NCBI RefSeq assembly: GCF_900188245.1
Contig: NZ_FZOK01000004.1
Coordinates: 124,001-188,000 of the forward strand
Length of the DNA: 64,000 bases
Reading direction: 5' to 3'
Origin: Belliella buryatensis
GTDB lineage: Bacteria; Bacteroidota; Bacteroidia; Cytophagales; Cyclobacteriaceae
Part shown: positions 30,537 to 41,048 of the stretch, one piece after another
How the letters are laid out: each line of letters starts with the position of its first letter
Position numbering within the stretch: position 1 is the stretch's first letter
Made by a program: the position numbers and the translations under genes
The notes under the pieces: generated by a model
Seen by the model: only the letters and a program-made list of their open reading frames with translations
The model's database searches: none
Told to the model about the DNA's origin: nothing

Positions 30537-33500
30537 CTATTTGAATCTACGAATCAACATGTTTAACTTATCTGCCAGTAAGTACATGACAGGTACGATT
30601 ACTAACGTCAAAAAGGTAGCAAAGGTTAACCCAAAAATCACTGTCCAAGCCATGGGTCCCCAAAAACTCGCATTATCACCACCAATATAAAATTGAGGAT
30701 CAAATTGAGATAGCATGGTAGCAAAATTGATGTTCATTCCTATAGCTAATGGAATCAAGCCTAAAACTGTAGTAATAGCTGTCAATAATACTGGTCTTAA
30801 TCTAGTTTTACCCCCTTGAATTATACTATTCAGTAATTCATCATATGGAAGATATTCTCCATCTTTCAGACCTAACTCTTCTCTTCTCCTTGACCTTACC
30901 AGGTTTGTATAATCGATCAATACAATGGCATTGTTTACCACAACCCCTGCAAGTGAGATAATTCCAATACCTGTCATGATGACCACAAAATCCATATTGA
31001 AGATTACCAAACCTAGAAATACCCCAATAGTACTCAAAATCACAGATGCCATGATAATAAATGGCGTGGTTACGGAATTAAACTGGGCTACAATGATTAA
31101 AAAAATCACTGAAACAGCAATAAACAAAGCACGCATTAAGAAAGCTTGAGACTTCGCCTGTTCTTCTTGTTCTCCTGTAAACTTAACTGTAATACCTTCT
31201 GGGCGGACATGGCGTGCAGCCAAATCCTTTAATTGATCGTTGATTTCTGTTGGATTATATCCATCAGTCACGTTAGAAAATATAGAAATCACTTTTTCCA
31301 AATCCTTCCTTTTAACTGAACCATAAGTTGAGCCATATTCTAAAGTTGCTACGGCGGAAATTGGAACCTCTTTTTGATTTCCAAATTTGTCCCTAAAGGT
31401 AATCTTCTTATTGATCAATGAATTCAAGTCATACCTGTATTCATCCTTCAATCTCAATTGAATTGGATAGTCATCTTCTCCATCTTTAAATTTTGATACT
31501 TCGAGTCCGAAAAGAGCTGTTCTCAATTCATTGGCAATCGTAGAAGTCGACAAGCCAAATCTTCTAGCATTTTCTCTGTCAATATTTAAGACCACCTCAG
31601 GACTTCCAAGCTCTAAATCTGTTTTGAGTTCTTCAATCCCTGGGATATTTGCAGAAACCAAAAATTCCCTAAAATCACCAACATATGCGATTAATTCTTC
31701 AAAATTCTCCCCTGCTACTTCTATATTGATTGCTTTCCCAACTGGTGGGCCATCTCTCTGTTTATCCACAGTAAACAAGACACCAGGGTATTTCTCAACC
31801 AAATCACGAATATCCTCCATCACTAGGTTGGTATTTACTCCTTTTCTAAATTGAGTTTCTACGAAGCTGATTGTGATTTTTGCTTTATGTGGCGTATTTG
31901 CGATACTTGGCCCTTCTGACTGATCTCCAGTACCTTCCCCAACTTGTGTGATCACTGACTCAATGATATCTGAATAAGGAGCAAGCACTTCCATCAACTC
32001 ATCCTCCATAGAAAGCACAAAATTATTTGTTGCTTCTGTATCCGTACCTATTGGTTTTTCTATGAAAACATTAACGAGTGCAGGTTCATTGTCAGGGAAA
32101 AACAAAACCTTTGGAGATCTTACTACTAGCAAAGCAAGAGATAAAACCAAAAGCAAATTGATCCCTGCAAAGAATAAGTAAGGTTTTTTACCTTCAAGTG
32201 CAAAAGACAAAGTTGCTTCATAAATGTTCTCTAATTTTACTAAAAACACATTTTGAAACCACCTGATCGCTCTTCTAAGTAGCAATACATTGAAAACTGT
32301 AAGCAATGCACCTATCATCGCTAGATTACCCATTGCTATCCAACCAAAGATATAAAATATGATTCCTAATATTGAAAGCACCAATGCAACAACAAGTGGT
32401 TTTTTCTTTGGCTTAATCAAATCCACATCTTGTACTTTCATCAGCAATGATGTCAATACAGGGTTAACTACCAAAGCTACGAAGAGAGATGAGGACAAAA
32501 CTATAATCAAGGTAATTGGGAGGTATTTCATAAACTCCCCAATCAAATCATCCCAAAATGCCAAAGGTAAGAAAGCTGCTAATGTGGTAGCCGTAGATGT
32601 AATAATTGGCCAAGCAACTTCACCTACTCCTTCTTTTGCCGCTTGGATGGCTGGCTTACCCTCTTGCATCAAGCGGTAGATATTTTCCACCACTACGATA
32701 CCATTATCTACCAACATCCCCAAGGCTAGAATCAGTGCAAAAAGCACCATTAGGTTCAGCGTAATTCCAAAAGCATTTAATATCAAGAATGAAATAAACA
32801 TGGAAAGTGGAATCGCAATCCCTACAAAAAGGGCATTTCTGAAACCTAGAAAAAACATCAAAACCAAAATCACCAAGATCACACCGAAGATGATGCTATT
32901 CTCAAGATCATTGACTTGAGAACGTGTCTGCTTGGATTGATCATTAGTAATACTGATTTCCAAATCTTCAGGGAAGCGATTTGTTTGGGCTCGATCAATG
33001 ATTTCTTTAATCTTATCAGAAGCATCCAGTAAGTTCTCTCCACTTCTTTTGATCACATTGACAGTCACTACTGGAAGCTTATTGCTTCGAGCATAAGAGG
33101 TCCTTTCTTTGTATGTATCGCTTACTTCTGCGACATCACGAAGATAGACAATGCTATTATTTTCAGTTTTGACAATGATATCTAGGAGTTCCATAGGATC
33201 TTTGAATTCTCCAGCTATCCTCAATGCTCTTCTAAAATCACCAGCAAGTAAGTTGCCCCCAGAGATAGTTAAATTCTCTTGACCCACTGCTTCGGAAATA
33301 TCAGAGAAAGCAACACCAAGTGCTTCCATTTTGAAAATATCAGCATCAATTCTGATTTCTCTTTCTATAGTACCCCTTAATTCAGCTTTGGATATTTCGG
33401 GAAGTTTTTCGATTTCATCTTCTAGGTATTCCCCGAATTTTTTCAATTCCTCTTCTGTATAATTTCCCGAAATATTCACATTCATAATCGGGAAATCTGA

Positions 33501-33944
33501 GGTATTGATCTCAATCACATCTGGATCTTGATCCAAATCGTTTGGCAATTCACTTTTAGATTTATCAACCGCATCTTTGACATCCTGTATCGCTTTGGAA
33601 ATCTCTACACCAGGATTGAATTCGATTACAATAGATGAAAAATCCTGCACAGAAGTGGACTTAATGTCTTTGACATTATTCAAACCTTTTAATTCCTTTT
33701 CAATTGGCCTAGTGATCAGATTTTCCATATCTACAGGTGAGTTACCAGGATATGCAGTACCCACATAGACAGTGGGAATAACAATCTCAGGGAAACTCTC
33801 CTTGGGCATGGTTTTATAAGCCATGATCCCTAATACGGTGATGATAAATACCAATATGACCACAGAGGTCTGATTGTCCACAGAATGTGAACTCAAACCA
33901 AACTGTCGTATGACTCCTTTTTTCTTTTCTTCTTGATTAGACAT
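30537..33944 (-). CDS. RND multidrug efflux permease (AcrB/MdtB-like)
   Basis: 1135 residues of the hydrophobe/amphiphile efflux family: one N-terminal membrane helix (VVILVFIITVLGIMAYKTMP), a large periplasmic porter region, six helices (about 345-560), a second porter region and six more helices. The conserved ALILALGMLVDNGIVVVENI segment carries the proton-relay Asp of helix 4, and GVVVNNAIVLIDY is its twin in the second half. Extra residues in the middle (about 525-600) add hydrophobic helices to the usual 1040-residue layout. Works with the MFP and TolC genes just upstream to export drugs, dyes or detergents; substrate unknown. Confidence 0.93.
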   Translation of the reverse strand: MSNQEEKKKGVIRQFGLSSHSVDNQTSVVILVFIITVLGIMAYKTMPKESFPEIVIPTVYVGTAYPGNSPVDMENLITRPIEKELKGLNNVKDIKSTSVQDFSSIVIEFNPGVEISKAIQDVKDAVDKSKSELPNDLDQDPDVIEINTSDFPIMNVNISGNYTEEELKKFGEYLEDEIEKLPEISKAELRGTIEREIRIDADIFKMEALGVAFSDISEAVGQENLTISGGNLLAGDFRRALRIAGEFKDPMELLDIIVKTENNSIVYLRDVAEVSDTYKERTSYARSNKLPVVTVNVIKRSGENLLDASDKIKEIIDRAQTNRFPEDLEISITNDQSKQTRSQVNDLENSIIFGVILVILVLMFFLGFRNALFVGIAIPLSMFISFLILNAFGITLNLMVLFALILALGMLVDNGIVVVENIYRLMQEGKPAIQAAKEGVGEVAWPIITSTATTLAAFLPLAFWDDLIGEFMKYLPITLIIVLSSSLFVALVVNPVLTSLLMKVQDVDLIKPKKKPLVVALVLSILGIIFYIFGWIAMGNLAMIGALLTVFNVLLLRRAIRWFQNVFLVKLENIYEATLSFALEGKKPYLFFAGINLLLVLSLALLVVRSPKVLFFPDNEPALVNVFIEKPIGTDTEATNNFVLSMEDELMEVLAPYSDIIESVITQVGEGTGDQSEGPSIANTPHKAKITISFVETQFRKGVNTNLVMEDIRDLVEKYPGVLFTVDKQRDGPPVGKAINIEVAGENFEELIAYVGDFREFLVSANIPGIEELKTDLELGSPEVVLNIDRENARRFGLSTSTIANELRTALFGLEVSKFKDGEDDYPIQLRLKDEYRYDLNSLINKKITFRDKFGNQKEVPISAVATLEYGSTYGSVKRKDLEKVISIFSNVTDGYNPTEINDQLKDLAARHVRPEGITVKFTGEQEEQAKSQAFLMRALFIAVSVIFLIIVAQFNSVTTPFIIMASVILSTIGVFLGLVIFNMDFVVIMTGIGIISLAGVVVNNAIVLIDYTNLVRSRRREELGLKDGEYLPYDELLNSIIQGGKTRLRPVLLTAITTVLGLIPLAIGMNINFATMLSQFDPQFYIGGDNASFWGPMAWTVIFGLTFATFLTLVIVPVMYLLADKLNMLIRRFK

Positions 33945-33952
33945 GAGAAAAA

Positions 33953-35080
33953 TTATTGAGTAATGTTTACACTGAAATTATCTCCAACCTCTCTGAAACC
34001 TTTATCTACCAAAACTTCCGAACCATCAAGGCCTTCTTTTATTTCGGTAATTTCCTTGTAGGTCATTCCTCTTTTGATGTATCTTTTCTTTGCAGTATCA
34101 TTTTCAACTACGAATACATAATCACCTTTACTATCTTGAAGAACGAGATAATTAGGAACAGTGATAGCATCTGTGCTTTCATAATCATTGATTTTCACTA
34201 TCGAAATCATATTAGGCTTCACATGATCCATTTTTGGTAAAAACACTTCTACCTTGAAAGTCCTGTTATTGGGATTGATTATTGCACCTACAGCAGATAC
34301 CTTAGTCTTCATACTTTGATTGATAGAAGGAAAAGCAATCTCTACCGAATCCCCCTTACTGACGATCCCAACATATCTTTCAGAAATATCAGCTTCTATA
34401 AAAAGATCACTCTCTCCCACAAACTGAAACATCGGCGTACCTGGCTGCACTAATTCTCCTAGTCTAACATTCACTGTTTCCACTGTTCCTGTAAATGGAG
34501 CTCTTACCTGAGATCTATCTAATTGAGTTTTCAGCCCAGCAAGACTTTTCTCCAATGATTCTTTCCTATTTTTAGCTTCCAGAAACTGAATTTCTGTTCC
34601 TATCTCCTGATTCCATAATCGCTCCTGCTTTTCATAAATAGTGGTTGCGAGTTCAAGTTGCTTTTCAAGCTCATCCATATTGCGAACAATTGATTCAGAA
34701 TCAATAATGGCAAGCACATCACCTTTGTTAACGCGCATTCCTTCGATGGCTTTGACCTCTTGAATTCTACCCGCTACCTCCCCAGAAATACTGACATTCT
34801 TTTTGGACAGAACAGCACCTGTTACTTCCAAAAAATGTTTGAAGTTTCCTTTTTCAGGAGCCGTAGTTGTAATCAATACTGACTTTCTTAGCGTCTTACC
34901 AAAGTCAGGGTCTATTTGTGATATCTCCTTTTCCAAAGCTTCAATGGCACTGTTCAAGGCTGATAACTCCTTTCGTTTTTTTTCAAGATCGGCTTTTTTA
35001 TTGGCCAATTCGTCATTGCCTCCGCAAGCCAATACAAGCATGATTAGGGGCAAAATCAAAAGTTTTGATACTAATTTCAT
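33953..35080 (-). CDS. RND periplasmic adaptor lipoprotein (MFP family)
   Basis: 375 residues. A lipoprotein signal ends at Cys19 (MLVLACGG). Then come a short coiled coil (ANKKADLEKKRKELSALN), barrel-sandwich hybrid halves (VSISGEVAGRIQEV and SQVRAPFTGTVETVNVRLG) around a helical hairpin, a beta barrel and a membrane-proximal end (PNYLVLQDSKGDYVFVVEN). It bridges the inner-membrane pump and the TolC channel. It starts 8 bp upstream of the permease gene, so they are translated from one mRNA. Confidence 0.92.
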   Translation of the reverse strand: MKLVSKLLILPLIMLVLACGGNDELANKKADLEKKRKELSALNSAIEALEKEISQIDPDFGKTLRKSVLITTTAPEKGNFKHFLEVTGAVLSKKNVSISGEVAGRIQEVKAIEGMRVNKGDVLAIIDSESIVRNMDELEKQLELATTIYEKQERLWNQEIGTEIQFLEAKNRKESLEKSLAGLKTQLDRSQVRAPFTGTVETVNVRLGELVQPGTPMFQFVGESDLFIEADISERYVGIVSKGDSVEIAFPSINQSMKTKVSAVGAIINPNNRTFKVEVFLPKMDHVKPNMISIVKINDYESTDAITVPNYLVLQDSKGDYVFVVENDTAKKRYIKRGMTYKEITEIKEGLDGSEVLVDKGFREVGDNFSVNITQ

Positions 35081-35112
35081 ATAGTTTTTTCTTCGTAGTA
35101 TTTCTTAAATAT

Positions 35113-36477
35113 TTATAATATCCCAAGTGCCTTTTCTAAATCCACTTTTGCAATCAAGGCATCATATAATGCAGAGAAGTAATTGGCTTCGGCTTCCTTC
35201 AAAGCAGAATCTGCATCTATGACTTCTAAGTTTGAGCCTACCCCTTCTTGGTACTTGATTTTAGTCATCTCAAAGACTTCTAAAGCCAAAATCCTATTCT
35301 CTGATTGTACCTCTAGAGCATACAAACTATTTTTTAGATTTTTCTTAGCTTGAAAAATCTCAACATCGATACTTTGATCAAAATAATATGCTTGATTTTC
35401 AAGTTGCTTAATTTGAACTCTATTTTTTTGAATTTTTGATCTTTTGGAAAATCCATCAAAAATAGGAATCGCCATATTGACACCGACAAAAGCTGCTGTA
35501 AACCAATTGCTACTGTTGAATGTATTAGAAAAATCTAATGCAGCACCTGATCTTTGATAGGTTAGAAACCCATTGATCGTTGGCATATATTGTACTTGAT
35601 TATTTTTCAAGTCCAAATTAGCCAACTCAATATTGGTTTTAATCTGATCCATTTCTACTCTTCTATAGCCATTGTTAGACAATAGTTCTTCTATAAGTAC
35701 AGGATTATTATGATCCTTCAATGACTCTGTCAGTCTGACCTCGAATTCAAAAGGTATCCCCATTTGTAACTTCAAAAGCTCTACGCTGATTGCTGTAGCT
35801 GTTACTACCTTATCATACTCAGATTGAAGATTATTTCTTTGAACTCTTATTCTAGAAACTTCCAATTTTTCAGCAAAACCTTCCTCGTACAATATTTGAG
35901 TTTCTTTCCATAATTGATCAATTCTACTCAAGTTTGCTTCTACAATTTGAAGTCTCTCGTCGTTGACCAATACTGTAAAATATGCTTTTTTGATATTTTC
36001 AATGACATCAATCTCCGCTTTCTCAAGATCAAAGTCGGTCAACCTTTTGAGTGTTTTTGCCGCCTTGAGTCCAACGAAATAAGACCCATCAAAAATCATC
36101 TGATCCATTCTTACACCTAATGAAGACTGAAAATCAACACCAAACCTGGCTGCAATTACATCTGATTCTGACTCAGGATTTGCAAATGGTCCTTCATTAG
36201 GAAGAAAAACTAATGGAATAGCAAAGTTATGTGTAAAATCAAAAGTACCATTGATCTGAGGAAGACCTCTTGCTAAATTTTCGTTAATCGTAGCCTGCGA
36301 AGCCATGACTTCTAGTTTTGCATTCTTGGCTTCCACGTTGTTCTCCAATGCGAACTTGATGCTTTCCTCCAAAGTGAGCGGAATCACTTGTTGCTGCGCT
36401 TGAGTTAGTGCTGGGATGAATAACATCAATGCCAAGGTATAAAATCCAATATGGATTTTTCTTTTCATCCTTTTCAT
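35113..36477 (-). CDS. TolC-family outer-membrane efflux channel
   Basis: 454 residues with a signal peptide (ending TQAQ near residue 28) and two repeats of the outer-membrane efflux protein domain, rich in long helices (LTLEESIKFALENNVEAKNAKLEV; YFSALYDALIAKVDLEKALG, each shown in part). It forms the exit duct for the RND pump encoded next to it. It lies 33 bp before the adaptor gene and 3 bp after the TetR gene on the same strand. Confidence 0.92.
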   Translation of the reverse strand: MKRMKRKIHIGFYTLALMLFIPALTQAQQQVIPLTLEESIKFALENNVEAKNAKLEVMASQATINENLARGLPQINGTFDFTHNFAIPLVFLPNEGPFANPESESDVIAARFGVDFQSSLGVRMDQMIFDGSYFVGLKAAKTLKRLTDFDLEKAEIDVIENIKKAYFTVLVNDERLQIVEANLSRIDQLWKETQILYEEGFAEKLEVSRIRVQRNNLQSEYDKVVTATAISVELLKLQMGIPFEFEVRLTESLKDHNNPVLIEELLSNNGYRRVEMDQIKTNIELANLDLKNNQVQYMPTINGFLTYQRSGAALDFSNTFNSSNWFTAAFVGVNMAIPIFDGFSKRSKIQKNRVQIKQLENQAYYFDQSIDVEIFQAKKNLKNSLYALEVQSENRILALEVFEMTKIKYQEGVGSNLEVIDADSALKEAEANYFSALYDALIAKVDLEKALGIL

Positions 36478-36479
36478 TG

Positions 36480-37082
36480 TTAGTTAGTTTTCTTTTTTTG
36501 GTAAGCTTCTTTTCCTTTTTCTGTAAAAATCCCATGTAGGAAGTGTTCAAAAACTTCCACATGCAACTCCCCAAGATTGAACTTAGATGGGGGAAACTTG
36601 ATAGGATCGAATAAACTTGTCATTTGTTCGACTCTCATCGATGCAATAATTTCGGGATTGATTTCAGATCTGAAATACCCTTCTTCAATCCCCTTTTTAA
36701 TCACATCAATAATCTCTTGATGTACATGCTTTTGCTTAAATTCTTCAAATATCTGCCAGCACTGAGGATAGTAGCGCTGAAGTTCATTCATCACGAAGGG
36801 ATTCATTTCAGCAAACCTCTTTCTCACATAAGCAGATAAACCTAATAGATGCTCTATCACTCCATCCTTTAAACTCGGAAGTGATTTCATCTTGCATTCA
36901 TCCTGTTCCAAGGCGGTCTGAAATGTTTCCAACACCAATTGGTTTTTGTCTGCAAACTCTTGGTAAATGGTTTTTTTAGATATCCCAGCTAGCCGCGCGA
37001 TGTCATCCATGGTCACAGCTCTAATCCCATATTGCATAAATTGCTCTATCGCTGTGACGATAATTTTTTCTTTCGTGTCCAA
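36480..37082 (-). CDS. TetR-family regulator of the efflux operon
   Basis: 200 residues. The N-terminal helix-turn-helix reads AVTMDDIARLAGISKKTIYQEF; the C-terminal domain is helical and ligand-binding. It is the first gene of the TetR-TolC-MFP-RND operon, with 2 bp to tolC, so it most likely represses its own promoter in the AT-rich gap 37083-37337 and is released by a pump substrate. This role is inferred from position. Confidence 0.88.
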   Translation of the reverse strand: MDTKEKIIVTAIEQFMQYGIRAVTMDDIARLAGISKKTIYQEFADKNQLVLETFQTALEQDECKMKSLPSLKDGVIEHLLGLSAYVRKRFAEMNPFVMNELQRYYPQCWQIFEEFKQKHVHQEIIDVIKKGIEEGYFRSEINPEIIASMRVEQMTSLFDPIKFPPSKFNLGELHVEVFEHFLHGIFTEKGKEAYQKKKTN

Positions 37083-37337
37083 ACTGATTTAATTTTGATG
37101 CAAAACTCTAGAAACTTTCGGAAAGTTCAAAGTTTCCAACGTTTTTATTTGAAATTATGTTTGGAAAATTGATTTAAATCAAATCATAAAAGAAGATTAT
37201 TTTATAAAAATTACATTTTTATTTTTATAAAACAGAATATTTAAAAAGATTAAAAAGGATGTTTTGCAAAAAAAATAAATTATGAACTTAATATAAATCC
37301 ACTTTTCTATTTTAGAAGCAAAATAGAGCGCAGCATC

Positions 37338-38156
37338 ATGATAGAAAAAGTACTTGAAACCTCCTTTGGTAATCTAGCTTATGAAAAGCATGGAGGTGGA
37401 CCTGAGGTCTATTTACTTTTCCATGGATTTGGTCAAAATAGAAAAGCCTTCAAGGAATTTTTAAAAATTAGAAAACAAAAACATACCTTTTATTTGATAG
37501 ATATTTATTACCATGGACAATGTAGCTGGGTAAGTAGTAAGAACACACTTACCAAAGTCAAATGGGAAGAAATCATCAATCAATTTTTAGATCAAGAGCA
37601 GGTTGCCACCTTTCATCTTGTTGGCTATAGTATGGGAGGAAAATTTTCTTTAGTGACCTACGAGCTATTTCCTACTCGAATTCTATCCTTATTATTGATG
37701 GCTCCTGATGGAATCAAAACTGGATTTTGGTATAATATGGCCACTTTCCCTGGTGGTCTCAACAATATTTTCAAACATGTAGTCTTCCACCCTGAGCGCT
37801 TTTTTAAAACAATGGATTTGCTCAACAAATTAGGATTATTAGAAAAAAGCATCATGAAATTTGTAGAGTCCCAAATGAAAACTAGGACAATGCGGGCTCA
37901 AGTTTACTTTACTTGGATCGTATTCAAACCAATAAAACCTAACCTTGGTAAAATCATCCAATTTGCTAGGGAACAAAAAACGCCAATCACATTGGTGACT
38001 GGCGAATTTGATATGATGGTTACCTCAAATAACCTAAGTAAATTCAGTTCAAAGATTCCTCACTTGATAAGCATTGAGTTACCATGTGGGCACAATACAC
38101 TCATTGAAGCAACGAGTCATTACTTAAAAAATAAAAAAAACTCTAAAATTGAATAG
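37338..38156 (+). CDS. Alpha/beta hydrolase
   Basis: 272 residues without a signal peptide. The oxyanion region LLFHGFGQNRKAF, nucleophile elbow LVGYSMGGKFS (Ser in GYSMGG), acid GEFDMMV and late His PCGHNTL give the full triad. Fold and length match the MenH/esterase-like group; substrate unknown. Its TAG stop lies inside a long terminator stem shared with the convergent S41 peptidase gene. Confidence 0.85.
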   Translation: MIEKVLETSFGNLAYEKHGGGPEVYLLFHGFGQNRKAFKEFLKIRKQKHTFYLIDIYYHGQCSWVSSKNTLTKVKWEEIINQFLDQEQVATFHLVGYSMGGKFSLVTYELFPTRILSLLLMAPDGIKTGFWYNMATFPGGLNNIFKHVVFHPERFFKTMDLLNKLGLLEKSIMKFVESQMKTRTMRAQVYFTWIVFKPIKPNLGKIIQFAREQKTPITLVTGEFDMMVTSNNLSKFSSKIPHLISIELPCGHNTLIEATSHYLKNKKNSKIE

Positions 38157-38185
38157 AAAATCCCTCTGATTTTCTATTCAATTTT
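38145..38185. terminator. Bidirectional terminator, 18-bp stem
   Basis: AAAATTGAATAGAAAATC at 38145-38162 is perfectly inverted at 38168-38185 with a 5-nt loop. It lies between convergent genes and includes the stop codon of the plus-strand hydrolase. Confidence 0.8.
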
Positions 38186-38189
38186 AATA

Positions 38190-39524
38190 TTAATACACTG
38201 GAAATTCCTTCCACAGTCCATGGAAATCATCAATCATGTTCCATTGGTCTTTTTGAGATGTTATGGCTAATCTCGCACCTACATTTCCTGTTCTGATATA
38301 TTCCATAGCTGCTCTAAATCTAGCCTCATTGGGATCTCCCCAATTTCTAGCAGGATCATCCTGAACTGTAAAATTAGCAGGGAATCCATCAAAATAATCA
38401 GCTCTCCCATTGGCATTATCTATGGCAAATGTAATCGGAACTACCTCGACATTATTCTCTACCAGTGTCCTACTATCGAATGAAAGTGGAAATGAACCTA
38501 CAGGTTTACCATAGGTATTATCACCAATCAAAACAACCTCCATGTATGGATCTAAACAATTGATCACCAATTCTGAAGCGGAGGCCGATCCTCTAGAAGT
38601 AATAAAAATAACTCTAGAGAGCTCCAAATTCCCCGTTTTACTAAAGTTGACTGATCTGTTATTGTTTGATCTTGGTTGGTTATGTCTATTGGTGTACATC
38701 ACTCTTCCAGACCCAGCAGATGGAACCAAATAATTCAATAATTGAGCTGTCACAGCCACAGAACCTCCGCCATTGTATCTCAGGTCAATAATCAATTCAT
38801 CAATTCCTTGGTCCATAAAGTAATTGAAGGAATCCTCTACCTCTTGGCTTCTTGTTGGGTTTGAAAGTCCTGGTGTTTGACGAAAACTTTGATACACCCA
38901 GTATCCTACTTTTTTACCTTGATCTTCGATGACATTTCTATGCAAAACAGAATTGGATTGAAATGAAGATTTGGTGATGGTAGTAGTTCTTTCAGATCCA
39001 TCAGGTAATCTGTGTTTGAAAGTGTTATTGATCCCTACTTCATTTGGTCCCAATTGAAAATTATAACCCGTCGCGGTTCGGTATTCAGCAATAGGCCTTC
39101 CATTAATTTCAAGTACTTCCCAGCCTCGCTGCCATCCATCCTGCCCTGCTGGTGCGGCATCATATACAAAAGAAATGAACATCCTGTCGTCAACAAGTGA
39201 AAAACCGAATCCATGTGCTCCAGTAACTGTTCCCTGAAAAGCAGCAGTGAATGCCTCTTGCGTGGTAATATAAGACCATCTATCTAAATCTTTGTAAAGT
39301 AGTGCATTTAGCAATTCCTGATTAGTACTATATCTACTCACGTCCACATTTGTAGGTAATCTATCATTCCAAAAGTACCAGCGATTCATAGTTTCCACGA
39401 TGGCATTTTTCACTGCATTCTCTACTCTTGCTGGATCTGGATTTTCATCCTCAGGATTACAGGCAAATCCTACAAAGATCACTAAAATTAAGAAGGGGAT
39501 TTTTAAATATTGGGTAAATCTCAT
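38190..39524 (-). CDS. S41 family (C-terminal processing-type) peptidase lipoprotein
   Basis: 444 residues. A lipoprotein signal ends at Cys22 (FVGFAC). A helical N-terminal region (NRWYFWNDRLP) precedes a PDZ domain (AHGFGFSLVDDRMFISFVYD) and the S41 core: LIIDLRYNGGGSVAV, catalytic Ser in ITSRGSASASELVI and TYGKPVGSF. This three-part layout matches Bacteroidota surface or periplasmic S41 peptidases that cleave exported proteins near the C-terminus. Confidence 0.9.
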   Translation of the reverse strand: MRFTQYLKIPFLILVIFVGFACNPEDENPDPARVENAVKNAIVETMNRWYFWNDRLPTNVDVSRYSTNQELLNALLYKDLDRWSYITTQEAFTAAFQGTVTGAHGFGFSLVDDRMFISFVYDAAPAGQDGWQRGWEVLEINGRPIAEYRTATGYNFQLGPNEVGINNTFKHRLPDGSERTTTITKSSFQSNSVLHRNVIEDQGKKVGYWVYQSFRQTPGLSNPTRSQEVEDSFNYFMDQGIDELIIDLRYNGGGSVAVTAQLLNYLVPSAGSGRVMYTNRHNQPRSNNNRSVNFSKTGNLELSRVIFITSRGSASASELVINCLDPYMEVVLIGDNTYGKPVGSFPLSFDSRTLVENNVEVVPITFAIDNANGRADYFDGFPANFTVQDDPARNWGDPNEARFRAAMEYIRTGNVGARLAITSQKDQWNMIDDFHGLWKEFPVY

Positions 39525-39574
39525 AGGGTAATTATATTATTGTACTTATAAACGAGCTTGTTATGTGTTTTGGT

Positions 39575-39964
39575 TCATACGTAGAAGTCATAAATCTTGA
39601 CATCAGTCCATTTAGCACTATGATCTTCTATGAATTGTAAATGAATAGGATCTATTTGATAGCTGTCATGAGCTTCAATAGAATCAAAAATCACCAAACA
39701 GGCAACCGAATAGCTATCGTCAATGACTGGTCTCTTTGTAGTATCTGCTGGTGTTCCTACTTTAAAATCTAAAACAGATTTACACTTGGCAAGCATTTTT
39801 GACGCTACAATAAACTCCTTAACATCTACTTCTGGCTTAAGCCAGAAAAAGACCTGATGATAAAGTTGCTGATTCATTTTTGATTGAGCCATCAAAGTCC
39901 CTGATAGCGTGGCGGTCGCCCCAGCAAAAGCCACCTTCTTTATAAAATTTCTTCTTGATTTCAT
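39575..39964 (-). CDS. Exported Dabb-family protein
   Basis: 129 residues. The start SRRNFIKKVAFAGATATLSG has a twin-arginine-like leader. The body is one stress-responsive alpha/beta barrel (Dabb) domain: NQQLYHQVFFWLKPE, CKSVLDFKVGTPADT, YSVACLVIFDSIEAHDSYQ and the ending DVKIYDFYV. Dabb domains dimerise into small barrels; some act in aromatic or polyketide metabolism, but no role can be assigned here. Confidence 0.8.
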   Translation of the reverse strand: MKSRRNFIKKVAFAGATATLSGTLMAQSKMNQQLYHQVFFWLKPEVDVKEFIVASKMLAKCKSVLDFKVGTPADTTKRPVIDDSYSVACLVIFDSIEAHDSYQIDPIHLQFIEDHSAKWTDVKIYDFYV

Positions 39965-40043
39965 TTCTGATCTTTTGAGAGTTCTAAATATAAAAATTTA
40001 AATTGCTCTTCTAAACGAACCTATTAAATAAAAAATAGAAGAG

Positions 40044-41030
40044 ATGAAATATAGAAAACTAGGGAAAACCAATTTTGAAGTTTCTGAAATTAGCTTAGGA
40101 ACTTGGCAAGTCGGCGGTGGCTGGGGAGGTACTTTTGATCATGCTACAGCTAGTCAAATTATTCATACAGCACTAGATCAAGGCATCAACTTCATCGATA
40201 CGGCAGATGTCTATGACAATGGACTCAGCGAAGCTGCTGTAGGTAAAGCCATAAAAAAAAGAAGCGAACGCATCTACGTCGCAACCAAATGCGGCAAACA
40301 CATCAATCCCCATATAAATGAAAACTACCATCCCGAAGCACTAAGAAAATATGTGGAAGCTTCATTGAAAAATATGGGACTAGAGACCTTAGATTTGATT
40401 CAATTGCACTGCCCTCCTACTGAGGTTTATAGGAGAGACGAGATATTTGAATTGTTTGATCGACTCAAGGAAGAGGGGAAAATCCAAAACCTCGGTGTGA
40501 GTGTAGAGCAAATCTCGGAAGCTTTAGCAGCTATGGATTATGACAACGTCACTACTGTACAGTTGATATTTAATATGTTCAGGTTAAAGCCTTCTGAGTC
40601 GTTTTTCAAAGCAGCTGCTGAAAAGAATATTGGAATTATTGTAAGGGTCCCCCTCGCTAGTGGACTGCTAGCTGGTAAACTCACGAAAGACTCAAGCTTC
40701 GATCCAGAAGACCACAGAACTTTTAATCGGGATGGTGCGGCATTTGACAAGGGGGAAACCTTTTCAGGTGTTCCGTTTGAGTTAGGATTGGAAGCAGTGG
40801 AATTATTAAAAAAAGTATTTGACGGCTCTGAAAACCTTGCAGCTTGGGCTTTGAGATGGATATTGATGTTTCCAGAAGTTAGTACCATTATTCCAGGAGC
40901 ATCAAAAGTATCACAAGTACTTGGTAATGTAAATGCTTCAAGCCTGCCAGCAATCACCCCAGAAAAAATGAATGAAGTCAAAAGGATCTATGACCAGTAC
41001 ATTAGACAATACGTCCATCATCAATGGTAA
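40044..41030 (+). CDS. Aldo/keto reductase
   Basis: 328 residues, a complete (beta/alpha)8 barrel. The catalytic Asp/Tyr pair is in NFIDTADVYDNGLSE, the Lys in RIYVATKCGK, and LIQLHCPP holds the His strand. The NADPH-binding end reads STIIPGASKVSQVLGNV. It reduces aldehydes or ketones; the specific substrate is unknown. It is followed after 18 bp by the glycosyltransferase gene on the same strand. Confidence 0.9.
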   Translation: MKYRKLGKTNFEVSEISLGTWQVGGGWGGTFDHATASQIIHTALDQGINFIDTADVYDNGLSEAAVGKAIKKRSERIYVATKCGKHINPHINENYHPEALRKYVEASLKNMGLETLDLIQLHCPPTEVYRRDEIFELFDRLKEEGKIQNLGVSVEQISEALAAMDYDNVTTVQLIFNMFRLKPSESFFKAAAEKNIGIIVRVPLASGLLAGKLTKDSSFDPEDHRTFNRDGAAFDKGETFSGVPFELGLEAVELLKKVFDGSENLAAWALRWILMFPEVSTIIPGASKVSQVLGNVNASSLPAITPEKMNEVKRIYDQYIRQYVHHQW

Positions 41031-41048
41031 TGGCTACCAACATACCCT

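Noticed and set aside
30537-37082. Whether the RND, MFP and TolC genes could be a CusABC-type metal pump
   Set aside because: The permease lacks the methionine-rich metal relay that I would expect, and the TetR regulator fits a drug-type pump better. Left as general RND efflux.
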